A stretch of DNA of 64,000 bases from Deinococcus yavapaiensis KR-236 (GTDB taxonomy: Bacteria; Deinococcota; Deinococci; Deinococcales; Deinococcaceae). Each line of letters begins with the position of its first letter. Positions within the stretch are counted from its first letter, which is position 1. Both the position numbers and the translations under genes were made by a program. The notes under the pieces were generated by a model, which made no database searches, had not been told where the DNA came from, and saw only the letters and a program-made list of their open reading frames with translations. Shown here one piece after another: positions 52,446 through 60,767 of the stretch. The DNA is taken from the NCBI RefSeq assembly GCF_003217515.1, contig NZ_QJSX01000017.1, positions 45,018 to 109,017 of the forward strand. Direction: 5' to 3'.

Positions 52446-54393
52446 CGGCGAGGTGCTGCACGTTCCGGATTTGCCACGCGTCCTCGCCGACTTGGCGCCC
52501 TTGCCGCCAGGCTGGGACGAGTTCATGGACATCCTCAAGCTCCGCTCGTTCCTGGTCGTGCCGCTCGTCGCGCACGGCAAGACGCTGGGTCTGCTGAACT
52601 TGTGCGCCGCCGAGTCGGGACGGACGTTCGGTGAGGAGGACTTGCTGGTCGCGCGCGAACTCGCCGGCCGCGCGGCGCTCGCGCTCGACAACGCCCGCTT
52701 GTACAAGGAGGCGCGCCAGCTCAACACCACCCTGGAGTCGCGCGTTCGAGAGCGCACGGCCGAACTCGACGTTCGCAACCGAGCGCTCGAAGCGTTCGCG
52801 GAGCTCTCCAGGGAGTTCGCGACCGAAGCAAGTCCGCTCAAGCTCGTGGGCCGCGCGCAAGAGATCTTGGTCGCCTTGCTTCCGAACAGCGTCAGCACCT
52901 TCTACGAAGTCGAAGCGGACGTGTGGACGCTGCGCTCGCACCGCGGTACCTTCCGCGATCCGCGCTTGCTCGGCGTGCTGTCTTGCGGCTTGCCGCGCGG
53001 CACCACGCTCAACGTGGACCGACCGTTCGATACGCGCGCGCCGTTTTATCAAGAGCGGTACGATCCGAACACGGTGCCGACCGCCGCGCACGACCTCACC
53101 TCGATTCGCTCGTCGGCGAGTCTGCCCGTGCTGGTCGGCGGGGAAGCGCGAGGCGTGTTGATCGTCGGGTCGTACGAGCCCCGGTCGTGGTCGCTTCAAG
53201 AGCGGGCGCTGCTGGAGACGATCGATCGGTCGCTGGGCGTCGCGCTGGAACGAGCGGACGCCCTGAAGGCCGTTCGGCACGAGCGGACCTTCCTGTCGGG
53301 GTTGCTTCAGAGCTTGTCGGAAGGCATCGTCGCGTGCGACGCGCGAGGTCGGCTCAGCTTGTTCAACGCCGCCGTCGAGACGTTGCATGGCAAGGGGGTG
53401 GAGGCGGTGCCGCCCGAACGTTGGGCCGAGCATTACCGCTTGTATCGCCCCGACGGCGTGACGCTTCTTTCGCGTGACGAGGTGCCGTTGTACCGCGCTT
53501 GGCAGGGCGAGGAGGTGCGAGATGAGCTCATGGTGGTGAGGCGCGCGAACGGCGAGCACCGCATGATGGTGTGCGTGGGAGGCCCGATCGTCACGCCGTC
53601 AGGCGAGAAGCTCGGAGCCGTCGTGGCGATGCGGGACGTGACGGACCGCGACCGAACGGAAGCCGCGCTTCGGCAGGCGAACCGTGAACTTCGCCGCAGC
53701 AACGAGGATCTCGAGCAATTCGCTTACATCGCCTCGCACGACCTTCAAGCGCCGGCGCGGGCCGTGACGAGCTTCGCGGGAGCCCTTCAGCTGCGGTACG
53801 GGCATCTGCTCGACGAGCGAGGGCATGCGTTCCTCACGCAGATCGTGAAGGGCGGGGAGCGCATGAAACGCCTCGTGGACGACCTGCTGACGTTCTCGCG
53901 AGTCAACACGGAGCAGCGTCCCTTGGCCCGCGTCGACAGCGCCCACGTCCTCGCCGACGTGATGGAGTTGCTGAAACCCACCGTCGACGCGAACGACGCG
54001 GAGGTGACCCACGACGCGCTGCCGCTGGTTCGGGCGGACGAAGGGCAGTTGTCGAGGGTGCTCGTGAACTTGGTCGGGAACGCGTTGAAGTACGCGCGGC
54101 CCGGCGTACCTCCTCGCGTGCACGTCACGGCGAGCTGCGAGGGCGAGATGTGGCGCTTCGCCGTGAGCGACAACGGCGTGGGAATCGAGGCGCGCTATTT
54201 CGAGCAGGTGTTCGTGCCCTTTCGTCGACTTCACTCCGGAGACGACGTCGAGGGCAGCGGCTTGGGGTTGACGGTGAGCCGAAAGATCATCGAGCGCCAT
54301 GGCGGTTGGCTGTGGGTGGAGAGCGCTCCGGGCGCGGGAAGCACGTTCTTCTTCACGCTTCCGGACGCCAACGTCGAACCCGACGTCGAGTGA
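52408..54393 (+). CDS. sensor histidine kinase, C-terminal part (frame-shifted gene)
   Basis: 661 aa from GTG 52408, though that start has no ribosome site and falls inside a GAF domain, so it is not a natural start. It contains the second half of the GAF domain (about 1-95: DDEAGIGRSFRDGEVLHVPDLPRVLADL...SFLVVPLVAHGKTLGLLNLCAAE), a GAF-like domain (130-290), a PAS (about 300-415: LLQSLSEGIVACDARGRLSLFNAA) and the kinase: HisKA with phospho-acceptor H444 (YIASHDLQAPARAV) and HATPase (NLVGNALKYARP, DNGVGIEARY, GSGLGLTVSRKI). No receiver gene follows, unlike the 13770 kinase. The conserved Leu after HDLQ-xP is Ala here. Confidence 0.8.
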   Translation: MDDEAGIGRSFRDGEVLHVPDLPRVLADLAPLPPGWDEFMDILKLRSFLVVPLVAHGKTLGLLNLCAAESGRTFGEEDLLVARELAGRAALALDNARLYKEARQLNTTLESRVRERTAELDVRNRALEAFAELSREFATEASPLKLVGRAQEILVALLPNSVSTFYEVEADVWTLRSHRGTFRDPRLLGVLSCGLPRGTTLNVDRPFDTRAPFYQERYDPNTVPTAAHDLTSIRSSASLPVLVGGEARGVLIVGSYEPRSWSLQERALLETIDRSLGVALERADALKAVRHERTFLSGLLQSLSEGIVACDARGRLSLFNAAVETLHGKGVEAVPPERWAEHYRLYRPDGVTLLSRDEVPLYRAWQGEEVRDELMVVRRANGEHRMMVCVGGPIVTPSGEKLGAVVAMRDVTDRDRTEAALRQANRELRRSNEDLEQFAYIASHDLQAPARAVTSFAGALQLRYGHLLDERGHAFLTQIVKGGERMKRLVDDLLTFSRVNTEQRPLARVDSAHVLADVMELLKPTVDANDAEVTHDALPLVRADEGQLSRVLVNLVGNALKYARPGVPPRVHVTASCEGEMWRFAVSDNGVGIEARYFEQVFVPFRRLHSGDDVEGSGLGLTVSRKIIERHGGWLWVESAPGAGSTFFFTLPDANVEPDVE

Positions 54394-54769
54394 ACGGGTG
54401 AAGTGCCCGCGGCGCGCGCCGAGTCGACCGTTCGTGACGTCGATTCGAAGGATGCCTCCAGGTCGCCGTGGACATTGCGAGGGCGTCAAGGTCACGAACG
54501 ACCGCATCCGCGTGCAGGCCGTCCAGACCGTGCGGACACGGTTGTAGCAACACGGCAGGGCCGTGTCGCCGCTCGGCGTGACTGGTCGCGTCGTGACAAC
54601 GTTGCCGCTGCTTCTAGACTGCCTTCAAGATGATGCTCGACCGTGCCTTGGACATCCTCGGCACGCAGGTGGAATCTACGCGGCGCTCGCCCTCGTGGTG
54701 AAGGTATCGCCATGCCGCTCCTTGGTCACGCCGCCGCGGTATTCCACAAAGTCAACGAATCACTTTTCT
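54394..54769. other. intergenic, no gene recognised
   Basis: 376 bp, no coding or RNA signal recognised. The last part leads into the MarR promoter. Confidence 0.4.
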
Positions 54770-54811
54770 GACTACTTTACTTTAGTCAATTACATACGAT
54801 AGGATATCGTC
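54770..54811 (+). promoter_or_regulatory. leaderless MarR promoter with inverted repeats
   Basis: TTACTT (54777-54782), 17-bp spacer, TAGGAT (54800-54805), 6 nt, ATG 54812. GACTA-N8-TAGTC (54770-54787) covers the -35, and ACGAT-N5-ATCGT (54796-54810) covers the -10 and start, as for MarR autorepression. Confidence 0.65.
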
Positions 54812-55267
54812 ATGACCCTAGCCCCCGCGACGCCGGACCTGCACGAGGAAGTCGACCGCTTCCTGCATGGCCTATGGCGCTTCAACCGAGCGCTCACCCA
54901 ACGCCTCGAACCGCTCCTCGAAACCAAGCACGGCATCGACCCCAAGACGTACATCATCCTCAAGTCCATCGACTCCGGCCACCACTACCCCAAAGTCCTC
55001 GCCGACCATCTCAAAATCCCCTCCACCCTCATCAGCCGATACCTCGACGGACTCGTCAAACAAGGCCTCCTCGAACGCCACATCGACGAACACGACTCGC
55101 GCCGTATCCGCCTTACCCTCACCGAGCACGGCACCAACGTCATGCACGACAGCGAGGAAACCATTCACGTCCTCACGCGCAGCCACCTTGCCAAGCTGGA
55201 GCCCGGCGTTCTCGCCGGGCTCCTCAAAGCCCTCGACTCTCTCAACGACCAAGGACCCGACGCATGA
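54812..55267 (+). CDS. MarR-family regulator of the DHA2 exporter
   Basis: A 151-aa winged-helix protein: IDPKTYIILKSIDSGHHYPKVLADHLKIPSTLISRYLDGLVKQGLLERHIDEHDSRRIRLTLTEHGTNVM is the MarR core (about 40-112). No redox Cys is present. Leaderless start. Its stop overlaps the exporter ATG (ATGA), so both are translated together; the expected role is to repress the pair until a toxic substrate binds. It is not similar to the 18186 MarR beyond family features, and its operators differ in sequence. Confidence 0.9.
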   Translation: MTLAPATPDLHEEVDRFLHGLWRFNRALTQRLEPLLETKHGIDPKTYIILKSIDSGHHYPKVLADHLKIPSTLISRYLDGLVKQGLLERHIDEHDSRRIRLTLTEHGTNVMHDSEETIHVLTRSHLAKLEPGVLAGLLKALDSLNDQGPDA

Positions 55268-57336
55268 CCACCGTCAACCGCCCGCCCGCGCCCGTCACGG
55301 ACGAACCTCAGTACAGCTTCACGCAGCAGGAAAAGAACATCACCCTCATCGGCTTGATGGTCGTCTTCCTCCTCAGCGCCCTCGACCAGACCATCGTCAG
55401 CACCGCCATGCCGCGCATCATCGAGCAGCTGCACGGCTTGGAGTACTACAGCTGGGTCACCACCGCCTACCTGCTCGCCAGCACCGTCCTCGTGCCCATC
55501 TACGGCAAGCTCAGCGACCTCTACGGACGCAAGCCGATCTTGCTGATCGGCATCGTGCTGTTCTTGATCGGCTCGATGCTGTGCGGCATGGCCGGCGAAT
55601 CGTTTCTCGGCGACCTCTTCGGCGGCGGCATGATTCAACTCATCGTCTTCCGCGCCATTCAGGGCCTCGGCGGCGCCGCCCTGTTCACGAGCGCCTTCGC
55701 CATCATCGGTGACATGTTTCCTCCCGCCGAGCGCGCCAGATTCGGTGGTCTCTTCGGCGCCGTCTTCGGGCTTTCGAGCGTCCTGGGGCCCGTCATCGGC
55801 GGCTTCCTCACCGACCACGGCAGCGTCAACTTATTCGGCGCGTTCATTGAAGGGTGGCGCTGGGTCTTCTACGTCAACCTGCCCCTCGGCGTCGTCGCGC
55901 TGTTCATGATCATCGCCAAGATGCCTCGCCTCACGCACCGAGCTCAAGGCAAGATCGACTTCCTCGGCGCCGTCCTCATCATCGCCACGACCATTCCGCT
56001 GCTCCTCGCGCTCACCTGGGGTGGCACCACCTACCCTTGGGACAGCGTGCGCATCATCAGCCTCTTCGCCGTCAGCGCCGTCAGCTTCGTGCTGCTGCTG
56101 CTCGCCGAACGCCGTAATCCGGACGCCATCATTCCCCTGGGGCTCTTTCGCAACGCGACCTTCACGATTTCCAACCTCGCGAGCTTCTTCGTCAACGTCG
56201 CCTTCATCGGCGTCGTGATGTTCCTCCCGTTGTTCATGCAATCCGTGCAGGGCGTCAGCGCCACCAACTCCGGCCTCGCCATGCTGCCCCTCATGGCCGG
56301 CTTGATGTCTTCCAGCATCATCTCGGGAAACATGGTCGCCAAGAGCGGCAAGTACAAGCCCTTCCTCGTCGGCGCGCCGCTCGTCTTGATGGTCGGTGTG
56401 TTCCTGCTCACCCAAATCGACGTGGGCACGACCCGCCTCGACCTCGGCTGGCGCATGTTCATCGTCGGCCTCGGCCTCGGCCCCGCCATGAGCTTGTTCA
56501 ACATCGCCATCCAGAACGCGGTGCCCATGAGCCAGCTCGGCATCGCCACGTCGTCCTCGCAATTCTTCCGGCAGATCGGCACGACCATCGGCGCGGCCAT
56601 CTTCGGCACCTTGCTCCTCAACAACTTGCACTCCGAACTTCCCAAGTACCTTCCGAACGTGCCCGGCTTGGAGAACGCCGCCCAGAACATCAACCTCGGC
56701 GAGATGCGCGCCAGCAACGGCAACAACGACACGGGCGCCCAGATTCGCGCGGCCTTCCGCCAGCAGTACGCCCAGATCGAGCGGGCCTTTGATGGGGACG
56801 CCGCTGCCACGCGCGCCCTGCTCGCCAATCCGCAGCTTCCCGCCGAACTCAAGGACACCTTGAAGAACGGCGGCCTCCGCGCCCAGGTGCACGCGCAACT
56901 TCAGCAGCAAGCGAACGCAGTCGCCGGCGCCCTCGCCAACGGTGAAGCCGGACGCGTCGCCCTCTTGAACGACCCGCGGACGTCCGCCGAGCTCAAGACG
57001 CAGCTCGAAGCATTGCCCGCCCCTGCGCTCGCCACGCCTCAAGCCGCCCGCGTCACCGCCGCGCGCTTTCAGCAAGGCCTTCTGGCCAGCGAGGACACCC
57101 TCGTGAAGCAAGCCACCGCCACCGCGCTCACTAAGATCGAGTCGACGTTGGACGCGCAGGCCGACAAACTCGCCCGCCAAGTCACGAGCGGCATGAAGCT
57201 CGGCTTCACGGCCAGCGTGACCCACCTGTTCGCGACGAGCATCTGGATCGTTCTCGTCAGCTTCGTGATCACGTTGCTCCTGCCTGTCGTGCCGCTTCGC
57301 CAAGGCGCCCGTCCGGCTTCGACTCCGTCTCACTGA
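55264..57336 (+). CDS. DHA2-family (EmrB/QacA-type) multidrug MFS exporter
   Basis: A 690-aa protein with 14 TM segments. DHA2 features are LDQTIVSTAMPRIIEQLHGLEYYSWVTTAYLLASTVLVPIYGKLSDLYGRKPILL (motifs D1 and A), RAIQGLGGAALFTSAFAIIGDMFPPAERARFGGLFGAVFGLSSVLGPVIGGFL (motif B and antiporter motif C, GPVIGG) and WRWVFYVNLPLGV. Unusual is an approximately 200-residue helical, Ala/Gln-rich insertion between the last two TM segments (about 450-645), predicted to lie outside the cytoplasm. The closing TM is FATSIWIVLVSFVITLLLPVVPL. It exports hydrophobic or cationic toxicants with proton influx. It is co-transcribed with the MarR gene and ends in a perfect terminator. Confidence 0.92.
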   Translation: MTTVNRPPAPVTDEPQYSFTQQEKNITLIGLMVVFLLSALDQTIVSTAMPRIIEQLHGLEYYSWVTTAYLLASTVLVPIYGKLSDLYGRKPILLIGIVLFLIGSMLCGMAGESFLGDLFGGGMIQLIVFRAIQGLGGAALFTSAFAIIGDMFPPAERARFGGLFGAVFGLSSVLGPVIGGFLTDHGSVNLFGAFIEGWRWVFYVNLPLGVVALFMIIAKMPRLTHRAQGKIDFLGAVLIIATTIPLLLALTWGGTTYPWDSVRIISLFAVSAVSFVLLLLAERRNPDAIIPLGLFRNATFTISNLASFFVNVAFIGVVMFLPLFMQSVQGVSATNSGLAMLPLMAGLMSSSIISGNMVAKSGKYKPFLVGAPLVLMVGVFLLTQIDVGTTRLDLGWRMFIVGLGLGPAMSLFNIAIQNAVPMSQLGIATSSSQFFRQIGTTIGAAIFGTLLLNNLHSELPKYLPNVPGLENAAQNINLGEMRASNGNNDTGAQIRAAFRQQYAQIERAFDGDAAATRALLANPQLPAELKDTLKNGGLRAQVHAQLQQQANAVAGALANGEAGRVALLNDPRTSAELKTQLEALPAPALATPQAARVTAARFQQGLLASEDTLVKQATATALTKIESTLDAQADKLARQVTSGMKLGFTASVTHLFATSIWIVLVSFVITLLLPVVPLRQGARPASTPSH

Positions 57337-57347
57337 TTCCGCGGCGG

Positions 57348-57389
57348 GGAAGTGAGGAAGGGCGCCTTTGGGCGCCCTTCCTCACTTCC
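57348..57389 (+). terminator. strong terminator after the exporter
   Basis: Perfect 19-bp stem (57348-57366 and 57371-57389) with TTTG loop. The perfect stem is unusually long; tail TGCTTCATT is only weakly U-rich. Confidence 0.75.
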
Positions 57390-57514
57390 TGCTTCATTAC
57401 GACGAATCGAAGCGAATCTCGGCCCGCGACGTACGAGGTGACACTTGAGACTGGAGCGAGCACGGCGCCGCGACACCGGAGTGGGTGGCGGCCGTACGGC
57501 GCCGCACGAGGCTT

Positions 57515-57543
57515 CCGACAGGGGGGAGTAAATTTGGTATGCT
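57515..57543 (+). promoter_or_regulatory. promoter of the replication gene
   Basis: CCGACA (57515-57520), 17-bp spacer, TATGCT (57538-57543), 12 nt before ATG 57556. No ribosome site; a very short leader is expected. Confidence 0.6.
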
Positions 57544-57555
57544 CGCCTTCAAGCC

Positions 57556-58977
57556 ATGCCGCGCACGAAACTGCCCGACGTTCTCGAAATGGCCGCGTTC
57601 GTTCGTGGCTGGCTCGCCAGCACGACGGCCAGCGACGACCTCGTGCGGGCCCTCGAGGCGGGTGACGTCACGGTTCTCAAGCTCGGCGGCCTCGCGCTCG
57701 ACGAGTCTCTCAAGCTGCACTATCACGCGTGGAAGCTCGTGGAACTCGCGTCGGAGCGTGGACGCAGGCTCTCGTCGAGCGACGTGCGCGAGCTCGTTGG
57801 GCGTGGCGACGTGCCGAGCGCGCGCCTCGAAGACTTGTGGAAAGCGCGCGTGGTTCTCGTGCGTCCGCTCGGTACGTACGTGCACCTTCCGCCGCGCACG
57901 CCCGCTACGGGCCTCAAGGCGGCGGCGCGCCTCGGCCTCGTGGACGCGCCGCACAGCGAGCGCCAATCGGCCGAGGACGCGCCGGATATTCGCTTCGTGC
58001 TCGCCAACACGCCGAGCCAGGAAATCGACCGTGCGACGCGCGGATCGGACGCTTGGAACACCGACACGCTCGCGTACGAACGCTCGGGCGTGCTGATCAC
58101 GTACGGCGAGGACGGCGTGCCGATCGACGTGGCGCGCGCCGAACTCAGCGAGATGGATCCGCGCACGTCGGACGTGTGGCGCCTCTTGGTCGCGAAGACG
58201 CTCGAAAGCGGCACGGACGACGAACTCGTCGCGATCACGGTGCAACCGGGTGAGCTCGCGCTCGCCATGGGGTTCAAAAAACACCCCAAGGGTGGGGTGC
58301 GCGGCGAGGACCTCGTGAAGTGCGCCGACGCCATGACGCGTCTCGAGCGCTTGTGGTTGCGCGTGACGGTGGACGTCACGCCGGGAACGATGCTGCCCGA
58401 CATGCCCGGCGAGCGCGTCGCGTCGTTGGAAACGGAGACGAAGGTCATTCACGTCATTCGGCGCGGTTCGGCGCGCACGGTGGACGGACGGCGCATTCCG
58501 CGGTATTGGCAAGTCGCTTTGGGGTCGTGGGCGAAAGTCTGGCCGAAGGCGTTCGCGCCGCTTTTCCGCAGCCTCGTGGAGTTACCGGCGAACAACGCGA
58601 CGTCGGTGTGGGCGAAGCAGATCGGGGCGGAATTGGCGTTTTTGTGGGGATTGCGCGCTCGGTCGGGCGAGGCGCAGCGTGTGACGGTACGCGAGTTGTT
58701 GTCGAACGCGATGCTGCTCGCCGACGTGGAGAAGCTGCGCGCACGCGGTGAGTTGTCGGTGGCGGTGGAGCGCTTCGCGCGTACGCTCGACTCGCTGCTG
58801 GAGCGTGGAGTGCACGCGGGCTGGTCGTACGACAAGTCGGATTTCGAGCGTATGACGGCCGCCGAGCGCACTCGGCGCTTTTTCGATGCTTGGCTGGGCG
58901 CGTCGGTGATCGTGGTGCCGCCCGCGGCGGTGTTGCACGCGCTGGCGGGGCGACCGCCTTTCGTCCCCCCCAGGTGA
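57556..58977 (+). CDS. replication initiator-like protein
   Basis: A 473-aa protein without a family I can name with certainty. It is helix-rich and basic toward the C-terminus; a winged-helix-like part can be seen at LRVTVDVTPGTMLPDM...HVIRRGSARTVDGRRIPRYWQVALGSW and a second at GLRARSGEAQRVTVRELLSNAMLLADVEKLRARGELSVAVERFARTLDSLLERG. This two-domain layout and the iterons abutting its stop are those of plasmid Rep initiators. The first iteron overlaps the stop codon. It would bind iterons, melt the adjacent A+T-rich DNA and recruit the helicase, and probably limits copy number by iteron coupling. It is called replication initiator by context. Confidence 0.65.
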   Translation: MPRTKLPDVLEMAAFVRGWLASTTASDDLVRALEAGDVTVLKLGGLALDESLKLHYHAWKLVELASERGRRLSSSDVRELVGRGDVPSARLEDLWKARVVLVRPLGTYVHLPPRTPATGLKAAARLGLVDAPHSERQSAEDAPDIRFVLANTPSQEIDRATRGSDAWNTDTLAYERSGVLITYGEDGVPIDVARAELSEMDPRTSDVWRLLVAKTLESGTDDELVAITVQPGELALAMGFKKHPKGGVRGEDLVKCADAMTRLERLWLRVTVDVTPGTMLPDMPGERVASLETETKVIHVIRRGSARTVDGRRIPRYWQVALGSWAKVWPKAFAPLFRSLVELPANNATSVWAKQIGAELAFLWGLRARSGEAQRVTVRELLSNAMLLADVEKLRARGELSVAVERFARTLDSLLERGVHAGWSYDKSDFERMTAAERTRRFFDAWLGASVIVVPPAAVLHALAGRPPFVPPR

Positions 58978-59157
58978 CGCGGGTAAAACGACTTGCCGAA
59001 ACGCGCGCCTTGGGCTGTGCCGCCCTGCATTTCGAGCTCGGCGCGACCGAAGTGTCCGTGCGGCGGGCGTGAAGCGTCACGCGGCACGCGATTGCATTTC
59101 TCCCCCAGTTGACTCGGGTCTTTCCCCCCGATTTTGGCGCGTTTTCTGCAAAGCGTT

Positions 59158-59325
59158 CCCCAGGTGGGTCGGGTAAAACGCGCATAACATCCCCAGCCGG
59201 GTCGGGTAAAACGCGCATAACATCCCCAGCCGGGTCGGGTAAAACGCGCATAACACCCCCCAGGTGCCACGGGTAGAACGCGCATAACACCCCCCAGCCA
59301 GGTCGGGTAAAACAAGGGACACATG
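59158..59325. repeat. replication origin iterons (5 tandem units)
   Basis: Five direct repeats beginning CCCCAG at 59158, 59191, 59224, 59258 and 59292 (spacing 33, 33, 34, 34 bp, about three helical turns). The core after CCCCAG is a variable GT/CC pair, GGGTCGGGTAAAACG, then CGCATAACA. Degenerate copies lie at 58968-58990, overlapping the stop of the initiator gene, and at 59103. This is the expected layout of an iteron-controlled origin. Confidence 0.85.
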
Positions 59326-59440
59326 CGAGAAAAACGCGTGCAGAACGAGAAAAGACGAGGCGACCCGCAAATGCTTCGCTTGAGCGGCACCTCCGAGGAA
59401 GTCGCGGCGTCGGAATCGCCGAGCGGTGAAAAAAGCGTGT

Positions 59441-59462
59441 GATACGGTGATTTCAACGTATC
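59441..59462. promoter_or_regulatory. inverted repeat downstream of iterons
   Basis: GATACG-N10-CGTATC, perfect arms (59441-59446, 59457-59462), 120 bp past the last iteron; GAGGAGG follows at 59463. It may be an operator for the 59649 gene or a host-factor site. Confidence 0.4.
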
Positions 59463-59508
59463 GAGGAGGCTTTCTTCCACCCTGCGCCAGAGTGATTGAT
59501 GCCCACAT

Positions 59509-59591
59509 AAAAAAAGTTCCCCGAAGGGAACGCGAGGCCCGACGCCGAGTCGGGGTGAGTTTTTACAGCTGCTCAGCGACTTCTTCCACCC
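59509..59591 (-). ncRNA. candidate antisense/counter-transcribed RNA at the origin
   Basis: Minus-strand promoter TTGCAG (59627-59622), 18-bp spacer, TACGCT (59603-59598), predicted start near 59591. The transcript would hold a CCGAC/GTCGG hairpin and end in a textbook terminator: GTTCCC/GGGAAC stem with TTCG loop (59531-59516) and a run of seven U (59515-59509). About 83 nt, antisense to the 5' leader of the 59649 gene. No protein fits. A terminator of such quality on this strand needs an RNA to end, and this is the only visible source. Confidence 0.5.
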
Positions 59592-59648
59592 GAAGTCAGC
59601 GTAGCAGAGGTCTTTCTTGCACTGCAAGCACGCGAGGACATTCCGATC

Positions 59649-60767
59649 TTGACGGCCGCTTCACCCACTGCTTTCGAACTGCTCGAGCAACTTCGCGCGA
59701 CGTACGGCGATTCGTTCGCCGACAGCCTCGCGGCGTTCGCGAGCGCTCCTTCCGTCGAGCGGGTCACTCCCGTCGTCGAGGCGCCGCCGTCCTCGCCCGA
59801 GGGATACTGGTTGCGCGCGGAAGCGTTGCTGAAGCCGTTGCAAGCGCGGCTCGGAACGTTGTACGGCCCGCTGGTGTCGATCTTCACCCTCGCCCTTTTG
59901 CATCAAAAGGCGGGGGAGACCAGCGCGACGTTCGTGGCGCCCTTGTGGGTCCTGGGTGTTCTGAGCGGGCTCAGCCGCGACCGCGTAGAGGAGCTTTTGG
60001 CGGGGCACGCGGACGTCTTGGCGAAGTTCTGCTACAAGCGTGCGTGGGCGGTCAACTACCAACCGATCGGTAAGGACGTGACGTCGACTTCTCGTTGGGC
60101 GGGCCAGGTGTTCCTCGTGCCGATTCCGAGCGCGCCTTTCGACGAGGACGTGATCTTCCAGCCTCGCGTAGCCGGATCACGTGCGTTGTTCACGGCGTCC
60201 GGTTACCGCGACCTCGCCCTCGACGTGCATCGTCGCTTCACCGAGGCGGGTTGGCGCGAGAAGCACGGGGTGGAGCGAGCGCGGTACGGGCAAGCGAAGA
60301 ACCCGGGATTGCCGAGCGGGTCTCGCCTCGCCTTGCTCGAACAGCTCATCGCCGATCGCTTCGGACGTGGCGCGATCGACGACGCTCGGCAACGTGAGGT
60401 GTCGCGTTTGGAGTCGGCGCACGACGTTCTCGCCGCGCTGAAGGTGGGCCCGGACGCTGGGCGCGACGGCGTGGGCCGTTGGGCTCGCGCGGTGTCCGAG
60501 GCGCTGGGAACGCTGTTGGGGGATGAGGCGCGAACGAAGGTGTGGTTGTCGGCGTGCTGGGCGGCGTGGCGCGTGACGCGCGCGGGCCTCGCGGACGGAT
60601 TCGCGTTGCTGTACGAGGGCGTGTTCGAGGTGCTCGTGCGGCGCGCGGATGTCGTACCGCGATCGGGCTCGTCGCGCGGTGCGGCCTTGAATTGGGTGTT
60701 GAATTCGCTGGGCTTGCGGCGGCTTGATCAGGCTGCGCGGCGGTCGTCGGTTTCGCTGGTGGCTTGA
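59649..60767 (+). CDS. hypothetical replicon-associated protein
   Basis: A 372-aa protein from TTG 59649. Helix-rich, with FVAPLWVLGVLSGLSRDRVEELLAGHADVLAKFCYKRAWAVNYQPIGKDVTSTSRWAGQVFLVPIP and a C-terminal helical part with basic ends (RGAALNWVLNSLGLRRLDQAARRSSVSLVA). No clear family; the segment LSGLSRDRVEELLAGH resembles a helix-turn-helix. The reading frame stays coding-like upstream of TTG (PPEVSVAEVFLALQAREDIPI) back to a stop near 59553, but offers no ATG/GTG, so the true start or a lesion is unclear. It lies right after the iterons and over the antisense RNA, suggesting a role in copy control or replication. Confidence 0.55.
   Translation: MTAASPTAFELLEQLRATYGDSFADSLAAFASAPSVERVTPVVEAPPSSPEGYWLRAEALLKPLQARLGTLYGPLVSIFTLALLHQKAGETSATFVAPLWVLGVLSGLSRDRVEELLAGHADVLAKFCYKRAWAVNYQPIGKDVTSTSRWAGQVFLVPIPSAPFDEDVIFQPRVAGSRALFTASGYRDLALDVHRRFTEAGWREKHGVERARYGQAKNPGLPSGSRLALLEQLIADRFGRGAIDDARQREVSRLESAHDVLAALKVGPDAGRDGVGRWARAVSEALGTLLGDEARTKVWLSACWAAWRVTRAGLADGFALLYEGVFEVLVRRADVVPRSGSSRGAALNWVLNSLGLRRLDQAARRSSVSLVA

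Noticed and set aside
59158..59325. Iterons as a CRISPR array
   Set aside because: The units are contiguous with no variable spacers and have the usual position after an initiator gene.
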